DNA of 64,000 nt from Cutibacterium namnetense (lineage in GTDB: Bacteria > Actinomycetota > Actinomycetes > Propionibacteriales > Propionibacteriaceae): the NCBI RefSeq assembly GCF_001642025.1, contig NZ_LWHO01000001.1, forward strand, positions 1 to 64,000, written 5' to 3'. A program made the translations under genes and the position numbers. Of this stretch, positions 1 to 9,479 are shown piece after piece. Position 1 is the first letter of the stretch, and every line of letters starts with the position of its first letter. The notes below the pieces were generated by a model. It saw nothing but the letters and a program-made list of their open reading frames with translations. It was not told where the DNA came from and made no database searches.

Positions 1-126
1 CTCACCCACCGGCGCACTCACCAACCTGCCACCATGAGTCGCCAAACCACGCCGAAGCTCACCACGCAACCCACACGCACCCCTCCAACCCTCATCAGCC
101 AACAACACCACATACCGCATCGTCGC
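1..126 (-). other. Unassigned flank left of the IS element
   Basis: These bases lie between the window edge and the left inverted repeat of the IS3 element. On the minus strand a frame starting at an ATG near 119 stays open to the window edge, but a plus-strand frame is open too and neither matches a family I recognise. None of the minus-strand frames looks like the missing C-terminus of the Lrp-type gene on the other side of the element. This suggests that the two flanks were not originally adjacent. Confidence 0.25.
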
Positions 127-159
127 TGCGGTTCCCCCCAGATCGTGGAGGGCTTGCGG

Positions 160-1122
160 CTACGCGGCGTCCGGGACGGGCGTCGCGGTGGTCTGCTCGT
201 AATTGACCGGTGACATCATGCCAGCGGCGCTGTGTCGGCGTTGGTGGTTGTAGAACCCGTAGGCCCAGTCGATGACGACGGCCCGGGCCTGGGCCCGGGT
301 GTCGAACTCGTGCCGGGACAGGACTTCCCACTCCAGGGAAGAGAAGAACGCCTCGGCGGCGGCGTTGTCGAAGCACGAGCCGACCCGGCCCATCGACTGG
401 CGGATCCCGAGGTCGGCGCAGAGCCGGGTGAACGAGGTCGCCGTGTAGGTCGAGCCCCTGTCGGTGTGGAAGATGACGCGGTTGGCCTCGTCCTCGCGCC
501 AGATCGCCTCCTTGCCGCCGCGAGCGGTGACGGCCATCCGGATCGCCGCGCACGCCAGGTCAGCGTCGGGGTGGGCGCTGGTCGCGGCGCCGAGCAGCCG
601 GCGCGAGTACAGGTCGATCACGGTGGCCAAGTACAGCTTGCCCTCGGCCGTGGGGATCTCGGTGATGTCGCCGACCCACTTGTAGTTGGGCGCCGGCGCG
701 GTGAAGTCGCGACGCACCAGGTCCAGGAACTTGGGTGCGGTCCTGTCCTGCCTGGTCAGGCCGCTGCGGCGCTTGATCACGCGGGCCACCAGGCCCTGAC
801 GGCGCATCGACTCGGCGACCGTCTTCTCGCTGACCCGCCATCCGGCCTCGCGCAGGTCCTCGCGCAGGCGGGGCGATCCGTGCAGGCCCTTCGCCTTGCG
901 GAACGCGACGGCCACGGCCCGGTCGACGGTGTCGCGCCGCCGGTCGGTGTCGGTGAACAGCCCGCTCGCGGCGCCCGGGCCGTCCGCGTGCTTGATCCAC
1001 TTGTAGAACCACGCCTCGGAGACTCCGAGCAGCGCGCAGACGGTCGTGTGTGGCACGGCGTAGTTGGTCCTCTGGTCGGCGATGAAGCGTGCCACGCTCA
1101 CTTCGTCGCCTCCTTCACCCAC
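160..1122 (-). CDS. IS3-family transposase OrfB, DDE integrase domain
   Basis: This 320-residue frame encodes the catalytic half of an IS3-type transposase. An N-terminal HTH_21-like segment precedes an rve integrase core. The DDE residues are visible in GDITEI (first D), HTDRGSTY (second D) and NAAAEAFFSSLEWE (E). The family-typical YNHQRRHSAAGMMSPVNYE ending is present. It overlaps orfA by 25 bp in the -1 frame, the arrangement in which IS3 elements make the OrfAB fusion transposase by ribosomal frameshifting. I see no clear A6G-type slippery run in the overlap, so the exact shift site is not assigned. Confidence 0.9.
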   Translation of the reverse strand: MGEGGDEVSVARFIADQRTNYAVPHTTVCALLGVSEAWFYKWIKHADGPGAASGLFTDTDRRRDTVDRAVAVAFRKAKGLHGSPRLREDLREAGWRVSEKTVAESMRRQGLVARVIKRRSGLTRQDRTAPKFLDLVRRDFTAPAPNYKWVGDITEIPTAEGKLYLATVIDLYSRRLLGAATSAHPDADLACAAIRMAVTARGGKEAIWREDEANRVIFHTDRGSTYTATSFTRLCADLGIRQSMGRVGSCFDNAAAEAFFSSLEWEVLSRHEFDTRAQARAVVIDWAYGFYNHQRRHSAAGMMSPVNYEQTTATPVPDAA

Positions 1123-1400
1123 AGGACCACGGATCGCTTGAGGACATCGCGCTCCATCCGCAGCTCGGCGACCTCGGCGCGGAGCCGTTTCAGCTCCTCG
1201 TAGTCGTCCTTGGACAGCTCGCCATGACCTTCGCGTGCGGCACGAGCGCGTTGGACCCAGTCGCCCAGCGTGCCCTCGTTCACGCCCAGATCTCGAGCGA
1301 CCTGCGTGATCGGCTTGTTCGTCTCCTCGACGATCCGGACCGCTCCCTCACGGAACTCCCGGTCGTACTTCTTGCGCTTCTCTGGCATCTCGATCCTCAT
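1098..1400 (-). CDS. IS3-family transposase OrfA, HTH protein
   Basis: This 100-residue protein has an N-terminal helix-turn-helix (EFREGAVRIVEE, then ITQVARDLGVNEGTLGDWV). A C-terminal leucine-zipper-like coiled coil (ELKRLRAEVAELRMERDVL) follows, as in IS3 OrfA. It recognises the inverted repeats and forms the N-terminal part of the OrfAB fusion. A second in-frame ATG at 1388 (MPEKRKKYD) is an equally plausible start. Its stop lies inside orfB, which is read in the -1 frame. Confidence 0.85.
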   Translation of the reverse strand: MRIEMPEKRKKYDREFREGAVRIVEETNKPITQVARDLGVNEGTLGDWVQRARAAREGHGELSKDDYEELKRLRAEVAELRMERDVLKRSVVLWVKEATK

Positions 1401-1433
1401 TGTGGATGCCTCTACGCTCCGGGGGGAACCTCA

Positions 1434-2190
1434 GACGCTGGCGCAGCAGCTCCAGTACCCGAGTCTTGTGGTTAAGAGGAATAGTGGCCGTCCAGGTGCA
1501 CTCCAGGCTCCATCCACCCAGCTCCGGGGCGACATCACACCGCAATTCGATCTGCCGGTTGGTCAGCAACTTCTGCAGCCGACGATGCAGGGTGCTGGCC
1601 GGAACGTCGAGGGTACGGGCAAGTGAAGTGGCGCTGGTACGTCCATCGACAGCGAGCGACTGAGCTACCTCCCGGTCCAGATCGTCGGGAGGTAGCATCC
1701 ACAACTCCCCTGGCCGGGGGCCCTTGGCCAGGGTTTTCTCCGTTTTACTCAGCGCATCGATATGCCAAGAGTTCGAGCCGATAACGACTGAAGTCACCAA
1801 AGCGCTGCGCGAGCCATGAACCCCGCGCAACCCTCCAATCCAGTCGATAACCATGTCTGACAGGGTGGGAAGATCAGGCGCAACGACCGTCAAAAGAAGA
1901 TCACGATCCCCCGTTGTCTCGTCAACACTGACGATCATGGGATTCGCACAGAGAGTCTTGATGACTTGGGGAAGGCTCTCGGTATGACAGTCGACCTCAA
2001 CGATGGCTGTCATCTGCCGGTTGAGGTTCGGACAGGCAGTTATCCATGCAATTCCGTCATCGACGAGCCGTTGCCAGCGGTGGGCGACGGTGGTCGGGGA
2101 GACACCCAAAATATTGCCCACTTTGGCCCAGCTGGCGCGCGGGTCGATCTGCAAGACGTTAACGAGTCGCCGGTCAAGCTCTTCGTACAT
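1434..2190 (-). pseudogene. Lrp/AsnC-family regulator with two HTH domains, 3' end lost at the IS
   Basis: The surviving 252 residues start MYEELDRRLVNVLQ and contain one AsnC-type HTH (ASWAKVGNILGVSPTTVAHR) and a ligand-binding-like segment. A second HTH follows (RTSATSLARTLDVPASTLHRR) with the beginning of a second sensor domain. Translation then runs into the inverted repeat of the IS3 element, adding unrelated residues. Tandem AsnC proteins are normally about 70-80 residues longer, so the last sensor segment is missing. The gene is divergent from ord, with a 298-bp gap, so its likely original job was amino-acid-responsive control of the ornithine cluster. That role is inferred from position. 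Confidence 0.8.
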
Positions 2191-2488
2191 GTGACTCCTT
2201 CGCCGACGCTGGGAAGATCCTTAAAAGTGTCTCACTTCAGTTGGAAATAACGTGCAACCACCCCGCCAGTTGTGCGCACATCTGTCGCAGGAGCCACCGC
2301 ACGAACTCCCAGTGCCAACGTAGGGGCCAGACGGATCAACGAAGAGCCGTCGACCTGCACAACTGCAGGTCAGGGCAGGCCTCCTTTGACTGCAGAGATG
2401 TCGCCAGCGCAGCGCTTGCGACTGAAGTGGCATCACAGCAAGGAAGCCGGCTCTTCAACACCAGACATCGTCGTCAGGGGGAACCACA
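2191..2488. promoter_or_regulatory. Divergent intergenic region, lrp-like / ord
   Basis: This 298-bp gap separates the broken regulator from the first gene of the ornithine cluster and must hold the promoter for the cluster. A purine-rich ribosome-binding segment (AGGGGGAACC) sits just before the ord ATG. I looked for a cobalamin-riboswitch B12 box, because the pathway needs adenosylcobalamin, and saw none. No convincing palindrome for the regulator was found by eye. Confidence 0.4.
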
Positions 2489-3532
2489 ATGACCGCTACC
2501 AATCCCATCCGAGTCGTCCAGTGGGGCCTAGGAGCGATGGGCCAAGGCATGGCCAAACTCATCGCTGCCAAGGACGGACTGGAACTCGTCGGGGCCATCG
2601 ACGTCAACCCAGCTCTGGACGGCAAAGATGTTGGCGAGATCCTCGGCACTGATCCACTCGGAGCCACCGTCACAACTCATCCCACCTCCATCCTCAATTC
2701 CAACAACGTCGACGTCGTCACTATCGCCACAACCTCGTGGCTCCGCGACCAGATCGCCGATCTGCGCACCATCATTACCGCTGGCATCAACGTCGTGAGC
2801 ATCGCCGAAGAGATGTCCTGCCCCGAGGCCCAGAACCCCGACATGGCCAAGGAACTCGACGAACTCGCCAAGCAGCACGGCGTCTCGGTCGTCGGCGTCG
2901 GCGTCAACCCCGGATTCGTGCTGGACCACCTCGTCGTCGCCCTCAGCTCCGGAAGCCAGGAAGTCACCCACATCGAAGCCCGCCGCGTCAACGACCTCGC
3001 CCCCTATGGCCAGACTGTGCTGCGCACCCAGGGAGTCGGCACCACCCCCGAGGAGTTCAAGGCTGGCGTGGCAAACGGATCCATCGTTGGCCACGTAGGC
3101 TTCCCCGAATCCATCCGGCTCATCAGCGACGCCCTCGGTCTGGACGTCGACTCGATCGAGCAGCACATCGAGCCCATCATCGCCAAGGTCGCCCGCCCTG
3201 CCCGGGACCGCACCGTCGAGCCAGGTCAGGTGGCTGGCTGCAACCACACCGCCGTCGGCCGTCGCGGAGGCGAGGAGGTCATCCGACTCATCCATCCGCA
3301 GCAGGTCGCCCCAGAGACCGAAGGCCAGGAGACCGGCGACTTCATCACCATCACTGGTGTTCCAGACATCGCAATGTCGACAGGCCCAGAAATTGCTGGC
3401 GGCAGAGCTACCGCGGGAATTTGCGTCAACACCATCCCGCGCATCGTCACTGCCACCCCCGGCCTCAAGCGCATCATCGACCTGCCCTCACCGTGTGCCC
3501 TCATGGGACCGTCGGCCTACCAGCGTCGTTGA
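2489..3532 (+). CDS. ord: 2,4-diaminopentanoate dehydrogenase
   Basis: This 347-residue protein should oxidise 2,4-diaminopentanoate to 2-amino-4-oxopentanoate with NAD(P)+, the third step of oxidative ornithine fermentation. The N-terminus has a Rossmann dinucleotide-binding motif (VVQWGLGAMGQGMAKLI, residues about 9-25) followed by the DapB-like first strand and helix. Length and overall pattern match clostridial Ord. A ribosome-binding site precedes the ATG. It is the first gene of an almost gap-free run (ortA starts 11 bp later), and no lesion is seen in it. The identity rests strongly on the neighbouring ort and ora genes. Confidence 0.88.
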   Translation: MTATNPIRVVQWGLGAMGQGMAKLIAAKDGLELVGAIDVNPALDGKDVGEILGTDPLGATVTTHPTSILNSNNVDVVTIATTSWLRDQIADLRTIITAGINVVSIAEEMSCPEAQNPDMAKELDELAKQHGVSVVGVGVNPGFVLDHLVVALSSGSQEVTHIEARRVNDLAPYGQTVLRTQGVGTTPEEFKAGVANGSIVGHVGFPESIRLISDALGLDVDSIEQHIEPIIAKVARPARDRTVEPGQVAGCNHTAVGRRGGEEVIRLIHPQQVAPETEGQETGDFITITGVPDIAMSTGPEIAGGRATAGICVNTIPRIVTATPGLKRIIDLPSPCALMGPSAYQRR

Positions 3533-3543
3533 GCGAGGTCGTC

Positions 3544-3891
3544 ATGACAGATATCCCTCACACCACCCCGCAGGCAGACAGCCTCATTCCGAAGGGCACC
3601 TGGGTCGAGGTCCGCACCGTCATCCTGCCGCCCTCTGATCGGGCCGCTGCCGTACCGGCAGACACCGCAGCCACCCCTCTCGTGCAGTGGGTTAGCGGAT
3701 TCCTCGACCAGGAGGCACACCTCGGTGACGAAGTCACCATCACTTCGATTATCGGGCGGCATCACACCGGCGTCCTCGACCGCATCAACCCCAGTTACAG
3801 CCACAGCTTCGGCAACACCGTGCCCGAACTGCTACCCATCGGCACCACGCATGAACCCATCACACCTCACGGGCAAAAGGACCAGTCATGA
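3544..3891 (+). CDS. ortA: 2-amino-4-ketopentanoate thiolase, alpha (small) subunit
   Basis: This 115-residue protein is the small subunit of the OrtAB thiolase, which cleaves 2-amino-4-oxopentanoate with CoA to acetyl-CoA and D-alanine. Family-typical segments are IPKGTWVEVRTVILPPSDRA, a mid-section with PLVQWVSGFL and LGDEVTI, and the conserved tail SYSHSFGNTVPELLPIG. The chosen ATG at 3544 follows ord by 11 bp and gives a product close to the usual size of about 100 residues; a short N-terminal extension precedes the conserved part. The stop overlaps the ortB ATG (ATGA), which implies translational coupling. Confidence 0.88.
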   Translation: MTDIPHTTPQADSLIPKGTWVEVRTVILPPSDRAAAVPADTAATPLVQWVSGFLDQEAHLGDEVTITSIIGRHHTGVLDRINPSYSHSFGNTVPELLPIGTTHEPITPHGQKDQS

Positions 3892-5309
3892 GCAACTCAT
3901 ATGACGACGTCATGGCTCGCCGCAGCGACATCATGCGGCAAGCCCTCGCCCTGGACTACGACAGTTTTCAGCACGGTGACCTAGTCTTCGACTACGACGC
4001 CTTGATGTCCTCGACTGGCTACCGCCTGGACGACGTCGCGCGCATCCAGGCCGAAACCAAGGTTGGCCACACCCCGCTATATGAGTTACATCGCCTCACC
4101 GAAGCCGTGCGTGAGATCGCCGGCCCTGGAAAAGGCGCCCGGATTCTCCTCAAAGACGAGGCTGCCAATGCGTCGGGCAGTTTCAAAGCTCGTCGCGCCT
4201 CCCTGAGTGCCCATGAAGCCCAAGTTAAGGGCTTCGCCGGCATGGTGACGGCAACCAGTGGAAACTACGGCGCTGCCGTCGCCTCCCAAGCCGCTCAGCG
4301 CGGGCTGGCCTGCATCGTCATCCAGGAAATCTACGACTCCCAGCACGTCAGCCAGCCCGAGATTGTCGAAAAATCCCGAGCCTGCGAGGCTTACGGCGCA
4401 GAAGTGATCAAGCTAACGGTCGGACCGGAACTTTTCTACGTGCTGCTGCGCACTTTGGAGGACACCGGATACTTCAACGCCAGCCTTTACACCCCCTACG
4501 GCATCGCCGGCATCGAAACCCTCGGCGCCGAAATCGGCCGCGAAGTGCAGGAACGCTACGGCCGCCAACCCGACGCCGTCGTCGTTACTCACGCCGGTGG
4601 CGGCAACATCACCGGAACCACCCGCGGCTTGCGCAAGGTGGGCTGCGACGAGACCCAAGTCATCGCGGTATCGGTGGATCTCACTGGGCTGCACATGGCC
4701 TCCGACCACGACTTCAACAACAAGTCGTTTACGACGGGGCACACTGGCTTCGGCGTACCCTTCGCAACCTGGCCGGACCGCGTCGACGTCCCGCGCAATG
4801 CCGCGCGTCCGCTGCGCTACATGGACGGCTACCAGCTGGTATCCCAAGGCGAGGTCTTCTACATGACCGAGCTCCTCACCAAGATCGAGGGCCTGGAGCG
4901 TGGGCCAGCCGGTAACACCAGCCTGACGGCCGCGGTCGCCATGGCCCGTCAGATGGATCGCGACCAGATCGTTGTCGTCCAAGAAACCGAGTACACCGGC
5001 GCTGGAAAACACCACAATAGCCAGCTGTCTTTCGCACGGTCGCGGGGAATTGAGATTCGCCGCGGCGATCCTGCCGACAACGTTCCAGGCAAAGCGATCG
5101 TCATTCCAGAACGCCTCGATCAGGTAAGCGTCCGCCCCCTCGACCTCGACAAGCTGCGTCACAGCTACCTGCGCCACGCGAGTCAGATCGTGGCACCCGA
5201 GCAATGGGGGGACGTCGAGCTGGAGTTCCTGGCTGCTGAAACCAACACCACCACTGATGACGTCCGCCAGATCGGCGCTGACCTGGCCACGCAGACGAAA
5301 GGAGCATGA
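3888..5309 (+). CDS. ortB: 2-amino-4-ketopentanoate thiolase, beta (PLP) subunit
   Basis: This 473-residue protein has a fold-type II PLP-enzyme layout related to threonine synthase and cysteine synthase. The likely Schiff-base lysine is K100 in SGSFKARR, and the phosphate-binding loop is TSGNYGAA. With OrtA it performs the PLP-dependent, CoA-using cleavage that yields D-alanine and acetyl-CoA. It overlaps ortA and oraS by 4 bp at each end, so the three are clearly co-translated. The length is normal for OrtB and the frame is open throughout. Confidence 0.9.
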   Translation: MSNSYDDVMARRSDIMRQALALDYDSFQHGDLVFDYDALMSSTGYRLDDVARIQAETKVGHTPLYELHRLTEAVREIAGPGKGARILLKDEAANASGSFKARRASLSAHEAQVKGFAGMVTATSGNYGAAVASQAAQRGLACIVIQEIYDSQHVSQPEIVEKSRACEAYGAEVIKLTVGPELFYVLLRTLEDTGYFNASLYTPYGIAGIETLGAEIGREVQERYGRQPDAVVVTHAGGGNITGTTRGLRKVGCDETQVIAVSVDLTGLHMASDHDFNNKSFTTGHTGFGVPFATWPDRVDVPRNAARPLRYMDGYQLVSQGEVFYMTELLTKIEGLERGPAGNTSLTAAVAMARQMDRDQIVVVQETEYTGAGKHHNSQLSFARSRGIEIRRGDPADNVPGKAIVIPERLDQVSVRPLDLDKLRHSYLRHASQIVAPEQWGDVELEFLAAETNTTTDDVRQIGADLATQTKGA

Positions 5310-5731
5310 TGTCCAACCCTGATCAGGAGCGCGTCGAGCGCTACGAAGCTCTGCGCTCCGAACTCGCCGACCTCGACGACGCGGCCCTCAAGGAACGCTT
5401 CTGGCAACTGTGCGAGGAGGTCATGACACCGGTCGTTGACCTTGCCCGCAGCCACACCACCCCCTCCATTGAACGGTCCGTTCTACTGCGCATGGGAATC
5501 GACTCGGTGACAACCCATGCCGTCGTTGAGAACGTCTTCGCGGCCGGTTTGGGCGGCAAAGGGGCCGGCCACGCCGTACTGCGACTGTCCCGTCGTGACG
5601 GCATTGATCTGTGTAAGGCAGCTGCCCGCATAGCCGAGGATCCCAAGACCCTCGACGGACTATTCGACGGCACACCGCTGCCAACCGCGAAAACGCCGAT
5701 CGCGGATTCCAAGGAAGGAGCCCCGGCATGA
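5306..5731 (+). CDS. oraS: D-ornithine 4,5-aminomutase, small subunit
   Basis: This 141-residue protein is the S subunit of the adenosylcobalamin- and PLP-dependent D-ornithine 4,5-aminomutase. Size and pattern match: an acidic start with DDAALKERFWQLCEEVMTPVVDLA, and a centre containing SIERSVLLRMGIDS. A conserved half, GLGGKGAGHAVLRLS, follows. It overlaps ortB upstream and oraE downstream by 4 bp each. The small subunit has no cofactor site of its own and is needed for assembly with OraE, whose gene here carries a premature stop. Confidence 0.88.
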   Translation: MMSNPDQERVERYEALRSELADLDDAALKERFWQLCEEVMTPVVDLARSHTTPSIERSVLLRMGIDSVTTHAVVENVFAAGLGGKGAGHAVLRLSRRDGIDLCKAAARIAEDPKTLDGLFDGTPLPTAKTPIADSKEGAPA

Positions 5732-8046
5732 CTGCCCAAGACACGTGTCTGCACCACAAGCACGCCCGCCAGCGCGAGCACCTCGACCCCGTCAGCGAAT
5801 CCGCTGTGATGCCGTCGAAGCCGATCGAGCCCCACTCCCAACAAGACTCCCCCGGCCCGAATACCAAACTCAATATCGAGGAGATCCTCACCGACCTTGA
5901 GCACTACCATCCCCGTCGCAAGGGATGGACCTGGCGGAACGTGCCAGAAGAGGGAGTCGACATGGGCGACTTCCACTACCGGAACATGTCCACCCCGCTG
6001 AAGCAGAGTATGCCCCTGCCCGCAGCAGAGTACTTCGAGAACATCGATCCTCAGCCGGCACCCGTCGTCACCTCCGAGATCGCCTCCGGGCACTTCGAGG
6101 ACGACCTGCGCCGCATGAGAATGGCGGCTTGGCACGGAGCTGACCACATCATGGTCATCCGCACCACCGGGCAGAGCCACATCGACGGACTACTAGAAGG
6201 CACCCCAGAAGGTATCGGCGGCGTTCCAATCACCCGTAAACAGCTGCGCGCCAGCCGCAAGGCCTGCGACCTCATCGAGGACGAGGTAGGACGCCCCATC
6301 AACTTCCACTCCTACGTTTCCGGAGTCGCCGGCCCTGAAGTGGCCGTCCTCTTCGCCGAGGAAGGGGTTAACGGCGCTCACCAGGATCCGCAATACAACC
6401 TGCTGTACCGCAATATCAACGCCTACCGCAGCTACGTTGACGCCGGCGAGGCCAAGAAGGTGATGGCAGGCGCACAGATCTTCCAGATCGACGGCGCACA
6501 CAACGCCAACGCCACCGCCCGGCATGGCTGGAAGGTCATGCCTGAGCTCATGGTCCAGCACGGCCTCAACTGCATGTTCTCGGTCCTGATCGGGATGCCG
6601 AAAGACCTCATCGGCTTGTCGACAGTTCCGCCCAGCGCTCCACCGGCGCCCAAACTCTGGTACAACCTGCCATACGCGGTGGCCCTACGTGATCTGTTCA
6701 GCGAGTACAAGATGCGCGCCCAGCAGAACACCCGATACATCGAGTCCGACCTCGCCGAAGCCATCCGTACCCACACCATCGACACCCTCATCTCGATGCT
6801 GACCAGCGCAGACATCCAGAGCACCATTCCCCCTGACGAAGGCCGCAACCTGCCCTGGCATCACAACTCCGTTCGCGGCGTCCAGACGGTCAAACAGACC
6901 TGGGCCGCCCTCGATGGCATCAAAGAAATGGTGACCATCAACCGCGACGGACCGCTGGGTGACATGGCTCGCGACCTCAAGGAGAGGGCCATCGGGTTCC
7001 TTACCGAAATGCTCCACGTCGGTGGCTACTTCGCCGCCGTTGAAGACGGATTCTTCGTCGACTCGGCAGAATTCCCGGAACGCAACCACGACGGTATCGC
7101 CCGTGACGGCCAAGGCGGAATCGCCGAAGGAACCGTCGTCGAGCGTGACCCCGACTACCTCGCCCCAGTCTGCGACCATTTCGGCAACAATAACCTGCCC
7201 GAGGGCCTCAATAAGCCGTGCGATCTCATCGACGGCTGCACCCTGTGTAAGCCCGAGAAAATCGTCTACATCGACGAGCTCGACCCCAACGACTCGGCCG
7301 CCACCCGCCTGGCCCGCACCCGCCCCTTCCGCGACGGCACAGCGCTGCGGCCCGAGGCGGAATGGGCCGGTGACGGCGTCGTTCTGGTACAGATGAACAT
7401 CCCCGCCTCCGAGGACATCGCCCGTGAAGCAGCCGTCGAGATGGCGCGCAGAATGGGCATCACCGACCCTTAGGTTTGCAACCTGCAAGCGCTGCACCCC
7501 GCCGAGGGATGCTTCGCTGAAGTCAGGGGTCAGGCGACCCACGTCGACGTCGACCCGTCCAAGCTGACGATCCCGGAGAAAATCGAACTGCTGCCCGCCG
7601 ACGAATTACGGCAATTCGTCACCGACCACGAGTTGTCGGTAGTCGCCGGCACCGTTGGTGAGGACGAGCACAGCGTCGGACTGCGCGAAATCCTCGACAT
7701 CAAGCACGGTGGCATCGAGAAATACGGGGTGAAGTACCGCTACCTCGGCACATCGGTGCCGGTGGAGAAGATGGTCGATGCCGCCATCGAAAGCGGAGCC
7801 GACGCCATCCTCATCTCCACGATCATCAGTCATAACGACATCCACCGCACCATGATGCGCAAGTTGGCTGATCTGGCCACCGAAAAAGGCATCCGCGACA
7901 AGGTCGTTCTCGTCGCCGGCGGCACCCAGGTAAACCGAGAAATGGCAGCAGAGACCGGCCTGGACGCCACATTCGGGCGCGGCACCAAGGGCATCGACGT
8001 CCTCGACGCCATCGTGCGCACCATGCGCATCCGCGAAGAGGGCTAA
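5728..8046 (+). pseudogene. oraE: D-ornithine 4,5-aminomutase large subunit, interrupted by an in-frame TAG
   Basis: The region reads as one frame of about 772 codons with a single TAG at 7471-7473. The first 581 residues hold the barrel part of OraE. The remaining 190 codons stay open in the same frame to a TAA at 8044. This second part contains the base-off cobalamin motif DEHSVG (histidine codon 7669). Eleven residues further is a lysine (codon 7702, in ILDIKHGG); this matches the His618/Lys629 spacing reported for the Clostridium sticklandii enzyme. The codon context suggests GAG to TAG (DP-E-V). The truncated product would lack both cofactor ligands. Suppression or readthrough is possible but has no support in the sequence. 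I see no convincing ribosome-binding site for an independent second part. Confidence 0.85.
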
Positions 8047-8051
8047 CTACG

Positions 8052-9479
8052 ATGACCATACTCACCACCGTGGAGATCGGCTCCACCATCACCAAGGCCA
8101 ACGCCTTCTGCATGGAGTCCGGGGTGCTGCACCACATCGGGCAGGGTTTCGCCCCTACCTCGGTGGCCGACGGCGATGTGCGCATCGGCGCGGATGCCGC
8201 GATCACCCAGATGCGTGAGCAATGCGCCTCACCGCTGGCCGCCGAGAAGGTCTTCGTGAACTCCTCGGCGGCCGGAGGATTGCGCATGAGCGTCCACGGT
8301 CTGACCCGCTCCATGACGGCCAGAGCTGCGCGCGAGGCAGCCCTGGGCGCCGGGGCCATCGTCACTATGACCACCGTCGGGGCAATGGACGAGTTCGACT
8401 TGGAAGATCTCCAGGAGAACCACCCCAACATCATTCTGCTGGCCGGTGGGGTCGATGACGGAGAAAAACGTATCGTCGTCGAGAACGCGAAGATCGTTGC
8501 GTCCGCCCAACTTGGGGTGCCAGTTATCTACGCCGGGAACTCCCGTGTCAGGCGACACGTCGAGTCCATCTTCGCCGATGCCGGCCAACCACTGACATGC
8601 GTCGAGAACGTCTTCCCTGACGTCGACGTACTGCGTGTCGAACCGGTGCGCGCCGTCATACACGACGTCTTCAACGATCACATCACCGCCGCCCCAGGCA
8701 TGCACGGCCTGGCCGAGCTGACTGACCATGAGATCCTGCCGACCCCAGGAGCCGTGCTGCTCGCCACTGAGTTGTTCGCCGATGCCGTGGGCGATGCGGT
8801 GGTGGTCGACGTAGGTGGCGCCACCACCGACATCCACAGCGTCACCGACGGATCCTCGGAGTGGTCGGCTCGGGTGATCGACCCCGAACCACGAACTAAG
8901 AGAACCGTCGAGGGCGACCTCGGAGTCTTCGTCAACGCACGTCGCGTCGCGGCGATGACTGATGAGGGAGAGGAGGAGCGTCTGGAATGGCTGCGTGCCA
9001 TTCCCGGCGACGAGCGGGAGGCTGAGGTGACCCAGTGGCTTGCCCGGGAGGCCGTCGAGACCGGAGTGGGCCGTCATGCCGGAACGGTGACCGAGATCTT
9101 CACCCCGACCGGCAAGACCCAAGTGGTGCGTGGCAAGGACCTCAGCGCCGTTCGCTGGGTGGTGGGAACCGGAGGGGCCTTGACTCGGGTACCGGGCGGT
9201 GCGGATATCCTCCGCCGAATCTGTACCGGAGCTGGCGCCCAGCTGCTGCCTAGTCCTGAGGCCACCATCGTCATCGACCGCGACTACCGATTTTCCGCCC
9301 TCGGGACGATAGCCCAGTGCTACCCCGACGAGGTCCGTCGCACCTTCGCAACCTGGATCGAATCCCTCACTGGCAGCACAAAACTGCCCAACGACGAGAG
9401 GGTGGGCGTCACTGATGACGCTGCCCCACCCGACGTGACAAAAAACGACACCCCACACGGGATGGAAAACACATCATGA
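8052..9479 (+). CDS. MutL/GlmL-type reactivating factor for the cobalamin aminomutase
   Basis: This 475-residue ASKHA-fold ATPase belongs to the family of MutL/GlmL proteins that sit beside glutamate mutase and D-ornithine aminomutase genes. The phosphate-1 loop is near the start (VEIGSTITKANAF). A second ATPase motif is VVDVGGATTDIHS at about residues 249-261, and a late segment is WVVGTGGALTRV. By analogy it exchanges damaged cobalamin in OraSE. It starts 5 bp after the oraE stop and its own stop overlaps the orr ATG. The frame is intact, although its presumed client is truncated. Assignment to the ornithine mutase is by position. Confidence 0.8.
   Translation: MTILTTVEIGSTITKANAFCMESGVLHHIGQGFAPTSVADGDVRIGADAAITQMREQCASPLAAEKVFVNSSAAGGLRMSVHGLTRSMTARAAREAALGAGAIVTMTTVGAMDEFDLEDLQENHPNIILLAGGVDDGEKRIVVENAKIVASAQLGVPVIYAGNSRVRRHVESIFADAGQPLTCVENVFPDVDVLRVEPVRAVIHDVFNDHITAAPGMHGLAELTDHEILPTPGAVLLATELFADAVGDAVVVDVGGATTDIHSVTDGSSEWSARVIDPEPRTKRTVEGDLGVFVNARRVAAMTDEGEEERLEWLRAIPGDEREAEVTQWLAREAVETGVGRHAGTVTEIFTPTGKTQVVRGKDLSAVRWVVGTGGALTRVPGGADILRRICTGAGAQLLPSPEATIVIDRDYRFSALGTIAQCYPDEVRRTFATWIESLTGSTKLPNDERVGVTDDAAPPDVTKNDTPHGMENTS

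Larger units (their letters stand above)
127..1433 (-). mobile_element. IS3-family insertion sequence
   Basis: This is an element of about 1.3 kb bounded by imperfect terminal inverted repeats. The left end reads TGCGGTTCCCCCCAGA and the right end, read on the minus strand, TGAGGTTCCCCCCGGA; about 21 of the first 25 positions agree. It carries the two overlapping frames orfA and orfB typical of IS3. No perfect target duplication is visible: the five flanking bases are GTCGC on the left and GACGC on the right. The right end lies inside an Lrp/AsnC-type regulator gene. With both frames open and both ends present, the element looks intact. Confidence 0.85.

Noticed and set aside
232-1203. Plus-strand reading frame of 323 residues opposite the transposase
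   Set aside because: It is an antisense shadow of the high-GC transposase gene with no family features.
2191-2488. Cobalamin riboswitch before the cobalamin-dependent pathway
   Set aside because: No B12 box or typical riboswitch core was recognisable by eye.
7471-7473. Pyrrolysine or other recoding of the amber codon
   Set aside because: No pyl genes are in the window, the position corresponds to a probable glutamate, and no recoding element is evident.
7633-8046. Separate small gene encoding a free cobalamin-binding subunit
   Set aside because: The frame is continuous with oraE across the TAG, a TTG would be the start, and no ribosome-binding site is visible. A nonsense mutation explains it better than a genuine split subunit.
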